Shown piece by piece: positions 36,001 through 48,300 of a stretch of 64,000 nt of DNA. Within the stretch, counting starts at the first letter, position 1; each line of letters begins with the position of its first letter. Made by a program: the position numbers and the translations under genes. Where the stretch lies: the NCBI GenBank assembly GCA_029959195.1, contig CP114117.1:1612001-1676000 (forward strand), given 5' to 3'. This stretch comes from Dictyophora rubrovolvata. Its lineage: Eukaryota; Basidiomycota; Agaricomycetes; Phallales; Phallaceae. Below the pieces are notes generated by a model. That model did not search any database and was not told the DNA's origin. It saw nothing but the letters and a program-made list of their open reading frames with translations.

Positions 36001-37420
36001 CATACTAGCTACCATAAAACATTATTGACCCCTTGCATTCAGTCATGTTGAGGCCTCACTGTCGATGAACAATCGGAGGCAGAGTATCAGAGAACCACTG
36101 AGTCGTAGGTCCATTTCAGGTACGCCATGTTTGTTGAGGGAAGAATGGCAGACAGTGCGAGTGTTTGCGAAGATCTATGAAGGACCGGATACTTTTTCTG
36201 CCGAGTGAATACAGTGCCTGACTCTGTTTTGGCATCGTTAAACCAGCTCAATGTCATGTGCCTCCAGAATAGGAACCTTGCTCTAAGGCAACCCTGCTAG
36301 AGGTAGGGTGAATTCCGGGGGAATTTTGCTGTCTCATACTGGTAGGGACTGGCCACCGCTTGATGAGAAAAATGTTCCTCAGATTTGTTCGACCTGTCAG
36401 CGTTGCATGCAGCTAGGCACGTCGTCCTCATTACTCACATATAATATTTTGATGGTCGAATTAAATTGTTGATTAGCTTGCGAATTACGTAGTCTTGGTC
36501 TTCTTTCTGTGAGAAATTTACAATCGATTATCACTTTATTCTCCCTATTCGCCATCAGAGTACAAGCAGTCCCAATCATAATGGAGGAGGAAACACAAAG
36601 CCAAACGTTTGTATCCAGAAGCATATCGGATTGAGAAGACGCCAAGATGTTAGTTTCGTGTCGGGCGTTTTACCTTGCAAAGTAGTGTCTTTGCGCGGAT
36701 ATGGATGAGGATCATAAAAACTTGAAGAGTTTCCAGACATTGGATGTCTTCGGCAGTATCCGCGACAAACTTTCGGGGTACAAGCCAATCTGTTCGGTTT
36801 AGTCCTGCCTCGCAAAAATCCGAAAAGATGCCAGTGCCCGATGTGTTTTGATCAACTTTGGATCGACGTTTGATTTTGGGATCCTCAGCAGCTGAATTTG
36901 TCTGTGCGAACCATTCTCATCCCTCAGCCACAATCAACTTCTTTATGATCGAAGACAATGTCTACGCGACACAGTTATTATCATAAATAGAGTGAGTTCA
37001 CGTTGTCCCAGGTTGTTGATCCAAATTAAAATCATTCACAAGAGGAGTACATTTGTCTGAGCCCCGTTAAGGGACTGAGGAATTGTTCTGTCACCAGCCT
37101 GAGAAGTATAATCTATTAAGGTCGCATAATGCTTAGGCTGCTGGTAGATTCACAATACCATGCACGCAGGGGCAATCTCGGTGCTGCATGTCAAGGACAT
37201 CAAAGATGCGTGTCGGAAGGGCATATAAATACATGTATGTGGGTGGAATATTAAGGTGCAAATTTATGTGGTCAGTGCACCGGGGGAGCATAGCCTCAAG
37301 GGAAAAAGAACGGTAAAGAGACATCAGCACATTTTCAACGCAAAACTTTCTATCAGATATCACGCATTGTTACAACTTTACACAATATACACAAGTAATT
37401 GTTCCATTAATTTCGATCCT
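36001..37420. other. Long spacer with no confident gene
   Basis: Several Met-started frames exist but none has recognisable motifs. A 266-base stop-free stretch on the minus strand at 36650-36916 is listed separately. A plus-strand TATAAA at 37224-37229 has no gene placed downstream of it. Confidence 0.5.
36650..36916 (-). other. Protein-like open stretch, possible gene remnant
   Basis: Open without stops for 88 codons but with no Met near its start. The composition is protein-like, with segments such as SDFCEAGLNRTDWLVPRKFV and DTAEDIQCLETLQVF. A possible GT donor follows KTLLCK, with a CTAAC branch-like motif just after it, but I could not find a convincing partner exon. It may be an internal exon of a decayed or lineage-specific gene. 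Function unknown. Confidence 0.25.
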
Positions 37421-39012
37421 TTAAAGTCTCGAATTGTGACGAATTCGAATGACTATCTTTCCAAATTGTGAACCTGTCTTCAAGATGTCAAAACCTTTAT
37501 GAGAGAATTCTAAGCCCTCCAAAGCAGTTGAGACGACAGGAATAATTTGGTGTTCTGCTACAAAATTTGTCGCCTCAACCAATTCCCTCTTGGAGGCCAT
37601 GGCCGAACCTAAAGGGGAAAGAAGACGGGGTGTTAGGAGCTTAAATAACCGCACAAAACAACACGTTACCTTTGAGGTGAATGTTCTTCAGAACTTCCCT
37701 CATCGTGAAAACAATTTGAGGTGTTGAAGTCCTGTGAAATGTTTAGCTTGAGATCATGGCAACTGCACGATACCTACATTCCATAACAAACCACGACACC
37801 GCCTTGTTTCAATAGTTTTGAGGTTAAGCGAAGAATGTCGCCCCCGGCGGAATCTATCACCGAGTCGAGAGTGCCATTGTCCTGTTTTAAGATTTGTGCT
37901 AGTTCTTTAGACCAGGAGTCTGCGCGGGATCATCAGTTATGGGATTTGAAAATCCAGCATTTATAGTGCCTTCGTTATAATTGAATCCAGCCTAGAAGAT
38001 GTTCGATAAATACTTTTAATCCTGAAAACTATATCATTTGTACCTTGGCTCCCAGCTCAACTGCGCGTTTGATTTTCTCATTCGAGCCACTTGTGTTAAG
38101 TACTTCAGCACCAATAAAAAAAACTCAAAAGGAAACAAACCTTGTAACATAAACGTTAGCTCCTAAAGCTACTAGCAATTGGAGAGCAATAACAGCAACA
38201 CCGCCTGGAAAGAGCTGAGGTATATGAAGTCATTTTTAAGTTGACAAATTTGCACACCTCCGACACCTGTAAGGAGAACATTATGTCCTTTCTTAACACC
38301 AGCCTGATGGTTGATAGCTCTAGTTCAAAGCAATTAAAATACGGAAACCGTCAAGGTAATCCTTATTTACCTCCAAGCCGTTGCACCAGCCAAGGGCCAC
38401 GCTGCCGCATGTTCGAAGTCGAGATGCGATGGAATTTCAATCACTTCACTTCTCTCAACAACAACATATTCGGCAAATGTCCCGCCAGTATTTTGGCCTT
38501 TGACCCCACCAATAACAGCAAAGCTGGTGAGACGGGTCAGCTCAGCTCAAAAGCGACTTGCACAATGACATTGGCGCTTTTACCTTTCCTCCGGACCAAC
38601 AGGATCTTGCTCCCAGCCCCTAGAAGGTGTCAAAAATACGCGACGATCGACTAATGGATCATTCGGAGTACCAGAGCGGGTGATTGTCCCTATGCTACAT
38701 GTACAAAATAGTGAGGACCGATAGACAAGTCTTCGTACCAGCACCGTCACTTCCAAAAATTTCGCCAACACCAATACCAGGATAGAGGTTTTTGCGAATC
38801 CAAAGCTTTCGGCACATTGTATCAGCAATGAACACGTTTCAGGCTTATGAACCAAGACATACATCTCTATGGTTGAAAGCAACAGCTTCCATCCGCACCA
38901 ACACTTCCGACTCCTTCAATTCCGGAATGGCTCGTTCTATTAACCGGGCATCGTAAGGAAATTCGTCGGACTTGTTGGGAGCTTCAGCAACGACGATAGC
39001 CTTGGTTGTCAT
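37421..39012 (-). CDS. Zinc-type MDR alcohol dehydrogenase / quinone oxidoreductase-like
   Basis: Medium-chain dehydrogenase/reductase. The N-terminus reads MTTKAIVVAEAPNKSDEFP, then PELKESEVLVRMEAVAFNHR, typical of the GroES-like domain. Later come DGAGIGTITR, NTGGTFAEYVVVE and AAWPLAGATAWRAI. The Rossmann region holds VLLTGVGGGVAVIALQLLVA followed by LGANVYVTSGS, and DSVIDSAGGDI. The C-terminus carries KGSAMASKRELVEATNFVAE and ends IRHNSRL. GxGxxG-like spacing supports NAD(P)H binding. The catalytic zinc ligands of classical ADH are not clearly kept, so a zinc-free reductase is likely. About eight exons. A degraded copy of its 3' end lies at 34560-34760. Confidence 0.88.
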
Positions 39013-39280
39013 TGCGATAAACCCGAGTCGATTATGTCATCTTTTTCTCTCGAGAGCTCAAAATAACCAACTTTTAGTATGACCATGTCAGTCCTGGACT
39101 GGAACCGCACACGTTAACTCAATGTTGACCTCGACTAGCACGCTCATTAAAATAGCTCTGTGCTGTAGATTATTGAACGATCAAATTGTACATATGTTCT
39201 GCAAAGCGTATTATTAGAGAAGAATATCCCTGTTAAAATTACATGTCCTACGCAATCTATAAGAAACACCAAGATACTGA

Positions 39281-39688
39281 TTACTGCGTCTTCATGAAAT
39301 TCTGGTCTTTTATCTTCTGTCGGTTTTCTTTTCTTAGGCGAACCTTCTCGGCTTTTCCCCCTGGTCCATCGTCAGGCCAGACCTTAGGCGATAAAATCGT
39401 CCACAGCCACGCAGGGTATTCCTCGTCAGGAAGGGCAACAACAGGTGCTTGATCTTTTAGGTATGCCAGACCCGCAAGAGTCGTATTACTGGGGCACGAA
39501 GAGACAGGTGCAGTCACACCAGCGGTCCCTAACTCAGTCAGGCCGAGAGTGGGAAGATCAAATAAAGAAAAACCTTTATCCGTGGATGATGTTCGTAGAC
39601 CGGTTGCATATATTGTCCGCGAAAGAGGTTTACAGCGTGCAGTGCAAGTTCTTCTCCATGAGCAGTGCAAAAGTGACATACTAGCCAA
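39281..39688 (-). CDS. MRPL37: Mitochondrial large ribosomal subunit protein mL54
   Basis: Mitoribosomal protein of 135 residues in a single exon. An Arg-rich, Ser/Thr-rich N-terminus (LLHCSWRRTCTARCKPLSRT) looks like a mitochondrial presequence. The conserved C-terminal part contains ALPDEEYPAWLWTIL then SPK, the mL54 hallmark, followed by a basic tail KVRLRKENRQKIKDQNFMKT. The gene starts only 90 bp from the divergent TFIIIC gene, so they share a promoter. An in-frame Met at codon 4 is an equally good start. Confidence 0.9.
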   Translation of the reverse strand: MASMSLLHCSWRRTCTARCKPLSRTIYATGLRTSSTDKGFSLFDLPTLGLTELGTAGVTAPVSSCPSNTTLAGLAYLKDQAPVVALPDEEYPAWLWTILSPKVWPDDGPGGKAEKVRLRKENRQKIKDQNFMKTQ

Positions 39689-39778
39689 ATACTAGCTTTT
39701 TTTCAGAGTTAATGGCCCGCTGGTCACGCAGTCACACAACGCGGTGACTTGAGCTTAAATTCTTGCCATTCCGTTATC

Positions 39779-42522
39779 ATGCCTCGTATAACTCGGTCGC
39801 AAACGAAGGCTAGATCAGGCGAAGCAAAGTCCAAAAATGATGAAGAAGAAAAAAGTGCATCTGAATTTGAGCTGAAAGATGACGACCCATCACTAGCAGG
39901 ACAGACCAAACAACGGACCAAAGGAAAAATAAAAGAACGACCAAAAGATGCGAATATCTTGGAAAACAAAAATGTTTCTCACCAACAGACTATAACTTTA
40001 GCTCCAGGTGTTACTAAATCAATTGCTCGTCAAAATTACGCTCTTCCTCTTCCTTCAAATAAACACAGGCATCGCGGAACTCCAATATATATGCCGACAC
40101 AGCGCCAGACATTACGACTATTAAAAAGACCCTCACCATTTTGCAACCATGAAACTGTCTGGACCAAAAGCGTTGCTAATCCTGATGTGCTGAGGAGAGT
40201 AACTAGAGCTCTAAGTAATAATGCCGGCGAAGGACCGATTTGGGAGCTGCTGGAAGATAGGTCTTGGTATAAAGAATGCGTTAATGGTCAGAAGCGACCT
40301 CTTGTATACGAGAATATTGCACCAGGAGATCACTTGGAGTACATAACTCGACAGTAATCCTTGATATTTTTCATGATTTCCGCAGATTCTGAAGTTGTTC
40401 TAGGGAAGCCACGCCTTACCTTCCCTTATCATTTACAGTGGATAACGCCGAACTGCAGTGCTATATTGGTCCTTTCAATAATCAAATCAAACACTCGTTT
40501 AAGCCACTGCAGCACTTCTCCTTGAGTAAGCATGTCCCAGAGATGTGCGCCGACCGTCCTTATTTCAACCCAGATAATGCCTTTCCTGAGAAGATATCCC
40601 ATGTTTTCAACGCAGGGGGGCCGGTATGGGCTATTGATTGGTGTCCTATACTTTTTGAAGCTTCTTCTCGTAAGACAATTTTCGAAATCAACCTCTGGGA
40701 ATAATCAGACATTCGCACTAAGTAAAAACACAGTACCTAGCTGTTGGGCCATTGCCTTCAAACGTTCTATCAGCGAAGGTCGGTAAACCTGTTTTGAGGC
40801 CATCCCCAGCTTGCATTCAGATATGGAGTCTATCACCATCAGCAACAGATGACCCGTCGAGAGATCCGGGCACTGTTGCTTGCTCAATGATCATATGTAT
40901 TGACTCAGGTCCTGCCCTCGATTTGCAATGGTGCCCCTTGCCTACTCACGAGGAGGTAATTTAGCTTGCACAACCCCATTGTTGACAACTATAGCTGACT
41001 GTACACGAACTATTAGCCTTCCTCCGATACATCTTTAAAAACACTCGGTATTTTAGCTGGTATATTTGAAGATGGTTCTGTCTCGTTTTACGCTGTCCCG
41101 GACCCGGATTCCTTGACAAAGGGACAACTAGGATCAGAAACCCTCTTTGGTATGCTTCTCGTTAGACTTTTATCTTCGTTTCTGAGCAATTTCAGTAAAA
41201 CTTCAACCGCGTTTGCGAATTGAGGTCCCAAATACGACATGCCTAAGTCTCGACTGGGCCAATAGTGGTCTTGTAGCCATCGGTTGTTCAAATGGTAATT
41301 AAGGCTCTTTTTTTACTTCAAATAATTCTTGTCAATTTTGAACTCAGGTCACCTTGCGATATACCAGGTCGAGAAAGCCCTTGAGGATCCTTCATATAGT
41401 AAGTCTCGGTGCAGCTTACAAAAAAAACCAAGCTATATGCCCTTCAGAACTATATCCTTCCCATTATATTTCAGTTCATCAGTCGGCCATTCGTTCAGTT
41501 GCCTGGGTTAAGGCACCTCCTCGAACTTCGTCTGGTTCATCTCAGTCAGACGCTAATCCAACTGTGGTACTCAGCGGGGGATACGATGGTGCGCTGATAG
41601 CCACAGACGTGCGAGATTTACGGGGAAATATCATCTATAGGACCAGGGGTAGCAGCTATCTGTTCTGCATAGTTTGACTGGATTCTAAATCGACAATTCA
41701 GATGTGATCAACTCCATTGGATTCTCCCACCACGTTGGTGGATTTCTAGCATCAGACAATGAACATACCGTGAAAGATTTTGGCCTGACACCGCTCCTCC
41801 TGGGTCGTGGACATTCTTTAATTGATCTTGATGGACCGGTTTGGGTAAGTGGCTGTGTTTTGCGTTCTTTTTGTGTTCAACGGTACATTAGCCCTAATAT
41901 GAAAAGTCTATCGCTACTTCAGATTTCCATCCACAACTCGCAGTTGGATCAGCAGACGGCACTTGTCGTACGACCAATGTCGTGAAATCCACCCGAAAGG
42001 GTGGGATGGTGGTATGTCCCTTTTTTTAAAAAAATATCTCTCGCCTTTTCTTATAATTCTTTATACCCTCCCAGCCATTTTTCATCCACAAAATCTACCA
42101 GCTCGATCACAATAGACTTACTGGAGAATTCCGTCTCTTAGACAATATCCTTCCTTATGTATGTCGTCAGGTTTTTATGAAAAGCTCATTCCCGATGATT
42201 CCTCTAGGAATATGTTGAACGTTCCGTAGCAGCCCGGCCAATGACGAAAAAGGACGCTTTAGAATCAGTGCCGTCAAGCAGTGGTTCTTGGCCTCCGGAA
42301 GTAAGCGTGACCAAAGTTATCTGGAACTCAAGTGCTGGGATGGCACGTTCTCCGTGGTTAGCATCTGCAACAGCAAGTGGATTATGTCGCTTGGACTGGC
42401 TACTTGGACGATTTGCACATGACCGTTTCCCATACGTTGACATCCAAAGTCTTCGAGGAGATGTTGAAATGGACGAAGTTGATGAACTCGAAGATGACGA
42501 TGGCGAAGAAGACGAGGATTGA
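39779..42522 (+). CDS. SFC6: WD40 protein, TFIIIC subunit (Tfc6/Sfc6, GTF3C2 type)
   Basis: Likely tauB subunit of transcription factor IIIC for RNA polymerase III. The N-terminal tail is charged (PRITRSQTKARSGEAK and acidic runs). A propeller follows, cut into about ten exons: FNAGGPVWAIDWCPI, SPACIQIWSLSPSA, ALDLQWCPLP, LAGIFEDGSVSFYAVPD, CLSLDWANSGLVAIGCSNGH, HQSAIRSVAWVKAPP, VLSGGYDGALIATDVRDLRG, NSIGFSHHVGGFLASDNEHT and AVGSADGTCRT. The acidic C-terminal tail (MDEVDELEDDDGEEDED) ends the protein. This mix of a weak propeller with VWAIDWCP and a basic AT-hook-like start matches fungal Sfc6; the assignment is from family memory. Start at ATG 39779; ATG 39749 is also in frame. Confidence 0.8.
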
Positions 42523-42959
42523 AAAGTGTTTGTGATTATGGAAACAGTTTAAGATATACTGATAGATGTATTTCAAAGAATAACGGCACTGAAAGAACCT
42601 AGAATCAAACTAAACAACAGCACTGGCTGCACCACAAAACACAGTCCATATTTACTTTATTCTACATCGATAACAATAGGTGGCACAACATTGGACAGCG
42701 AATACACAGGTATTAGAAGGAGAACAAACGAATTGCGTATGACCTTAAGAAGCGAGATGAAACGCTCTTGTGATTGGTACATGCGATATGAAAAGAATGT
42801 CATGGTCGTCGGGCGGGCGGGTGATCATCTGAATTATACTGCTTGTCTGAACGGCGTGTTATTGTATGATATCGACATTGGGTGGTCGTAGGCAATCATT
42901 ATGCCGTGTTCGTTCAGTTGAAAATGGGCTTGATCAAGTGAGCCGGAGATGCACATTCA
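42523..42959. other. Convergent 3' spacer
   Basis: Holds the 3' ends of the TFIIIC gene and the membrane-protein gene. No coding signal. Confidence 0.5.
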
Positions 42960-44504
42960 TCATTTCCGATTCGAAATGCGTGGGTCAATATCTGTGGCCG
43001 TTCCAGACTGAGAGTATAAAGATGGTGCGGAGACTTGAGATTCTGAAGCACCAGAAACGCCGGAAGAATTGGTTCCCGTAACTGAACTTGAAGCATAAGC
43101 CCCTTGACGGAATGCAGGTCTGGGCTGGGAAAGAGGAGCCATGTCCAATGAAGAGAGGGCAGCGAGTGCCTCATTTACTGATCCCGGATTTGTCGGAGGC
43201 GAAAGGGGTAATGAAAGTGATGGAAGGTTTGCTCCTCCCGGAAGGCTTAATGATACTGACGCTTGTGCAGGGGAGGGAGGAACAGGAGATGGAGAGCTTC
43301 GCGTTGGGGCGGGGTCGGGGGCGATGGTGGAGGCAGGAGTTTGATTTTGACCGTGAGTTTCATTTGGGGCATGGCTTTTGAGAATTGGTGTGCGAGTCAA
43401 AAACAATTTAGGATTATTTTTAGAAGATCCAGACGTAGATGGAGACCTGGCTATTCCTTCTCTTTCCCGGTCCACATCTTTTGACCCAAAAATTGGTAGC
43501 ACAGACAAGGATCGCGCAGCTGGTGGACTTGACTTGTGCTTATCAGCTGATCCTGTTCCAGCCATTACACTACCCAAAGGTTCACCGGTTCCTGGTTGCG
43601 GTGCCGAAGGTGTCCGTTTTCTTGAAGACAAGCTTGGTGAAGGGGACAACGAACCGGGAGAGCTTTGACCTAGCGGTGAGCGTCGTGTAGGAATGTAACC
43701 TCTTTCTGAACTATGTGAACGACGAGCAGGCGGCGGAGGTGTTGGCGTTGGACCACGGATTGAGAATCCCCGCACAGGTGAACTGGCGGTCATCTTTCCA
43801 GCATCCTTTTCTGTTTCATGATTCAATACTCTGTCCTTCTCTGCAATTGAGATGGATATCTTGACTTCTGGACTATCCCGACTGGGTGTTGCGGTAGCAG
43901 CAGAAACGGCTTCATCGTCTGCAAAAGTGACACTCTTTTGGGACGCCGTGGCTGCTGCCACGAGAGGGTGGACACCCTGTTGTAAAGAGCGCTTAGAGGT
44001 ACGCGCGCTTTCCCGCCCGTTTACGGATTCCGATACGCGTCTACTTCCGTTCTCCTGCTTGACGGAGGAGCTGGTAGATGTCTTGCGTTTTCGTTCACGC
44101 TGAACGTTGCGAAGCAAATTCGAAAAATGAACAAGGGTAAAGCGAAAAACAATAGATAAGAAGGGGCTTACATCTCGTTTCGCTCTGCGTTCTATCATTC
44201 TTCCCCACCAAATCCATCCTCCGACAGTTAGCAAGGCTATGGCGACGCCACCAAGTAAACCCCCCACGATCGCACCCACAGGAACCTTAGAGGAGTCGGA
44301 GGGTTTCGTTGTTACCGTTGGGCCGGTGTCAACAAACACGGTCGTGGTCACCACATCCAGCAGGTTTGCATTAATGTTCTGAAGGTCCGTCAAAGGCGGT
44401 CCCGAAGAGAAAGATGAAGTTGTGGCTAATATAATGTCGGAATCAAATTGGGTAGTCGGTGTCGGTGTTGGTGTCGAGAGTAATGGAGGTAATGGAGGTG
44501 GCAT
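42960..44504 (-). CDS. Single-pass membrane protein with disordered cytosolic tail
   Basis: A short Pro/Ser/Thr-rich extracellular segment (PPPLPPLLSTPTPTPTTQ) leads to one membrane helix VPVGAIVGGLLGGVAIALLT then VGGWIWWG, followed by a basic stop-transfer RRAKRD. The rest, about 380 residues, is low-complexity Ser/Pro/Arg with possible phosphorylation sites (RRSPLGQSSPGSLSPSPSLS). The layout resembles fungal Mid2/Skg6/Axl2-like wall sensors, but no signal peptide is clear. An in-frame 72-base intron (44100-44171) lies directly after the helix; splicing joins RRAKRD to RERKRKTS. Start at ATG 44504; the frame is open back to ATG 44711, but that extension is not protein-like. Exact function unknown. 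Confidence 0.7.
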   Translation of the reverse strand: MPPPLPPLLSTPTPTPTTQFDSDIILATTSSFSSGPPLTDLQNINANLLDVVTTTVFVDTGPTVTTKPSDSSKVPVGAIVGGLLGGVAIALLTVGGWIWWGRMIERRAKRDVSPFLSIVFRFTLVHFSNLLRNVQRERKRKTSTSSSVKQENGSRRVSESVNGRESARTSKRSLQQGVHPLVAAATASQKSVTFADDEAVSAATATPSRDSPEVKISISIAEKDRVLNHETEKDAGKMTASSPVRGFSIRGPTPTPPPPARRSHSSERGYIPTRRSPLGQSSPGSLSPSPSLSSRKRTPSAPQPGTGEPLGSVMAGTGSADKHKSSPPAARSLSVLPIFGSKDVDREREGIARSPSTSGSSKNNPKLFLTRTPILKSHAPNETHGQNQTPASTIAPDPAPTRSSPSPVPPSPAQASVSLSLPGGANLPSLSLPLSPPTNPGSVNEALAALSSLDMAPLSQPRPAFRQGAYASSSVTGTNSSGVSGASESQVSAPSLYSQSGTATDIDPRISNRK

Positions 44505-45332
44505 GAAGATAATGCTGTACGTCTGTCTGTAGGCGGAATTGAAAGGACAAAAAGACGGAGGAATAAATACAAAGTCGTGAGCGAGTGAAGGGTAGCCAAA
44601 TGAACAGCGTAAGAAATGAGGTGCGATGCGTGGTTCGGGGTAGTATGTGGCGCGTGATTTTTGAAGCAATTGGAATGGCAGGTGGCTGGCTGACTGTAGA
44701 CCTTTGATCAATCAGAGTATACAACTGATCTAGGCTATGAAAATCCGATCAATCGTTTGATTCACCTGATAAGTTAAGCACCCTCCAGTTCGTCCCCCAA
44801 TAGGTACCTATTGTAATGAACTTGTAAAATTTCGACGAAAAAGAGCCGTTTCGCTAGCTTGTGCTTGACGATCAAAGGTCTCCAAAAATAAAATATCTTC
44901 CCAAAAAAAAGAACAAGTAGAGGAGCTTAGGGGCAGTCGGACGATTGCAGCACGGGAGGCGCACGACTTCCAACAAGAGATGGCTCGCTGAAAGTTTGAT
45001 CTTGGAGAGTTCTCTGAGCCGCCAGCGTGCTTCTAGACGCCTTTCGACCGACGTCGAAGAGACAATCGTTGGCTGGGCTGCGGATTGAAATTATTGAAAG
45101 ACCACCGCTGGTTGGTAGCTTTTGAGAAGATCATGGATGCACCTTCAAGTTTACATAAGTTCACGTCCGTGCACATGATTTGTGGATGTTATTGGTTTGG
45201 CTGATCAGGTTCAGGTATTTACTGTCTATGAATAGAGAGTATCCTGCCAAGAAGAAGAAAAAGAAAAAGAAAAAAGAAAAAAAAGGATCCGACTACAAGA
45301 AGCATATTACATATTACTACAAAGACCCAAGG
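44505..45332. other. Spacer with purine-rich tract
   Basis: Upstream region of the membrane-protein gene and 3' region of the GH55 gene. It has an A/G-rich tract at about 45250-45290. No gene seen. Confidence 0.5.
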
Positions 45333-48300
45333 TTATCCATATAGGTATGTGCCCAACTCCACGTCGAATGTGGGGAAAACCACCGCTTCAGTATACCGAT
45401 TCTTGTTACATAGCGCCTCACGGCCCCGGGGCGCAGATGACCAGCTTGTCAACATGGCAGCGAATCCATTCTGATTTTCCGAAGCGAGAGCAGTCTCCAC
45501 GCCGTTTACCGTCAACTGATATGTCGTCCCGATCGTCGCGAGATTCAAGATGGTGACTCTCGAAATAGAGTCGATTGTGACAGACTGTCGTTGACAAGCA
45601 TTAGTGGGGTCTTTGACACAAGCAGCATCGTAGTTTTTGAAGAAGCTGTAAAATCCCGCGCCTAGAAATGGACAAATCAGGGGGGGAATGTGTTTAAAGT
45701 TGGTTCCCGCTAACCGTATACAAGGATATTCAGGGAACTAGCGACTCTCAAGGACCATGCCGCTCCATCGTAATATTCTGGGTCACTCCAATCGGCTCGA
45801 ATTGGGTACGGAGCGGGCGGAGCGGGTTCAGGTTGATAATACGGCTTCAAGAAACGAAAAGGAAATGGAAGGGAAGGGAAGATATAAGCGGGGGAGGGGT
45901 GAAAGGGCTAGAAATCTCATACAGTCTCAGTCTGGATCAATCCCATATAATGATCCTCAGCATTTACGAGATTGAACTGATACAAAACGTGGTGTTCCGC
46001 TAGATAAGAAAAAAGTTTGTACGTCAGCGACACTCGTCCCACATCCAACCAAATTAAAACAACATTACAGCCTTGATGTTTAATTACGCATAAATGTGAG
46101 TCCCATCCTAAAATCGACTTCATATCTCGTTGCTCACCTGTTCCAACCAACCACACAGGTCCCTTGGATTCGGAAAACAATCCACGTCCGCTAAAAGCTG
46201 TTATTTGATCGTGATCATTGTCCAAATCATGATCCCCAAGCCATATCCACGTGGCCTGAGATTGTGAACAATATAAAACTGATCGAAAATAACTTTAGGT
46301 GGATCACTCACCTCGAAATAGCCGCTCGAACTAGGCGTCAGATGTAACGCTAGGAAAGCGGCAAAACATTCTTCAAGTTGTAAGTTTGAGGTTTGCTTTT
46401 TACATTCAGGAGCTCCAAGATGTGAGCCCAGTGCTAAATGTATAACGCTACAGCAAGTGGAAAGGTAGGTTAATATGGCACTTACTCCCTCCGAGTCTGC
46501 GCAAATAAGCATCAAAAAGGCACTGACAGAAAGGCGGCAGTGCCTCCTACCTTATGTGACTATCCCACATACCCACTGCACCTTGCATTCCAGGTGGATC
46601 AGCAGCGTTCCATTCAATAACAATGGCACCAGGAGCTAATCTGATTCAGCTTAGGCTTCTCGGATGTATTGAGAAACAAAAACCTGGCCCTCTAGTACTA
46701 AACAGCATATCAGTTATCTCTAAAACATCCCGGGAGCAGGGATTGCCGACTCGTATAACCGGCTTGGGTTGGTCGATATTACCAAAAGCCAATCCTGAAC
46801 CCATTAGCTCGGTCCATATCTCACCGATGATTCGCGAGCCGGGAGGTATAACAAGGGTATCCGTGACTATATACGTCCCAGCATCGAAATAAATAATTTT
46901 GCACCCTGCATACTTAAAAAAACAAAAAAGGTTTTGGAAGCGCGGAAAGGTAGGAAAGAGAGAAAAAATACATCATTTAAAATTCTTTGCAATGCAGCCG
47001 TATCATCCGTCACCCCATCGCCTTTCGCACCATGATCCTTGACAGAAGCAATTTGATCAAGCCCATAATTAGCATATACAGGTCGAGTACGCCCAAATAT
47101 ATTCCCGAGTGGATCCAGAAGGGAGGGAGGTTTATAAACCCGTTGGCTTCGTACAAACTCCCCTTCATCTGCATATTCTTGTAATCGGCTTCTTCGACTC
47201 CAGTGGTCGATTGTTACTGTTCCTCCTGCTAGAATCACCGCCCCTTCTTCGGTTTGAACAGCAAAAGGAACATTAGTAAGCTTTATATTGTCTAAAACGA
47301 GCGACCCGGTTTCAAGGCGACCCGGAGAGGTAGCAGACGCCGATGTAAGTATAAAAGCCGGGGTATTTTGAACGTCCACGTCGAGGAAAATTGAGCCTCC
47401 TGTAATCTGTACACGGAGACAGTTGGAAAATCGACAAAATACATAACACATTTGTACAGACCGGAGTATCTGCATCGTCATCTAAAGACAGGTGCTGAAT
47501 AATACAGTCGGCTGTACAGAATCAAAATCGCTAGACGCACCGGAAAAAATACGCATGTAGACCCCAGCTTGCTGGGATGAATTAATCAGGGATAACAAAA
47601 CAGACCCAAGGCGATATTCACCACACAATTCTCTATTGTCAGTCTTTGGAAGGTCCAGCCTAGAATAGCAGGCAGTGAGGGAAAGAATAGGTGAAATCAT
47701 ATTTATATAACATACCCCAGTTCCAAATAAACGAGATCCCTATACCAGCATCTCGGATAGTGACGTTTCGAACAGTAAACCTGTGATAAAGCTATTGACT
47801 TGGCATTTCAGAATGAATGAAATTAACATACTGCTGATTTCCCACATTCATTCCTATTTGCCCTATTTATAACGGACATTGAGAGTGCCTCCCTGTACGG
47901 TGCTCTACTTGCAGACTTACCTCCTTCTATAACGAGATCTGCCACCACAGTTTGATCATGACGAAGATAGAGATAGAGAATAGACGCACCACCCATGAAT
48001 CCACCACTAACTTCCGCATGAAGAGTGAAGCTTTAGAAGCGGGTAGAACATGCTTACCTTCCATTTTCTATGAAGATACCTAATCATGAGGGTTTAGTAA
48101 GGAATAAAATGACCAGTATTAGGGACTACATACCTCTGTGTTGCGTTTTCGGAAGTGAAGACATTCGAATCAAAACATTGGTCAGGGAAGTCGCCTGAGA
48201 TACCTGCCAATGTAGACCAGTGGCTTCGTAACTAGGATCCACGCCACGTAAATCGATAACAAAGTTTCGAAAGGAACGGAAACTGAGATGATATGTCTGT

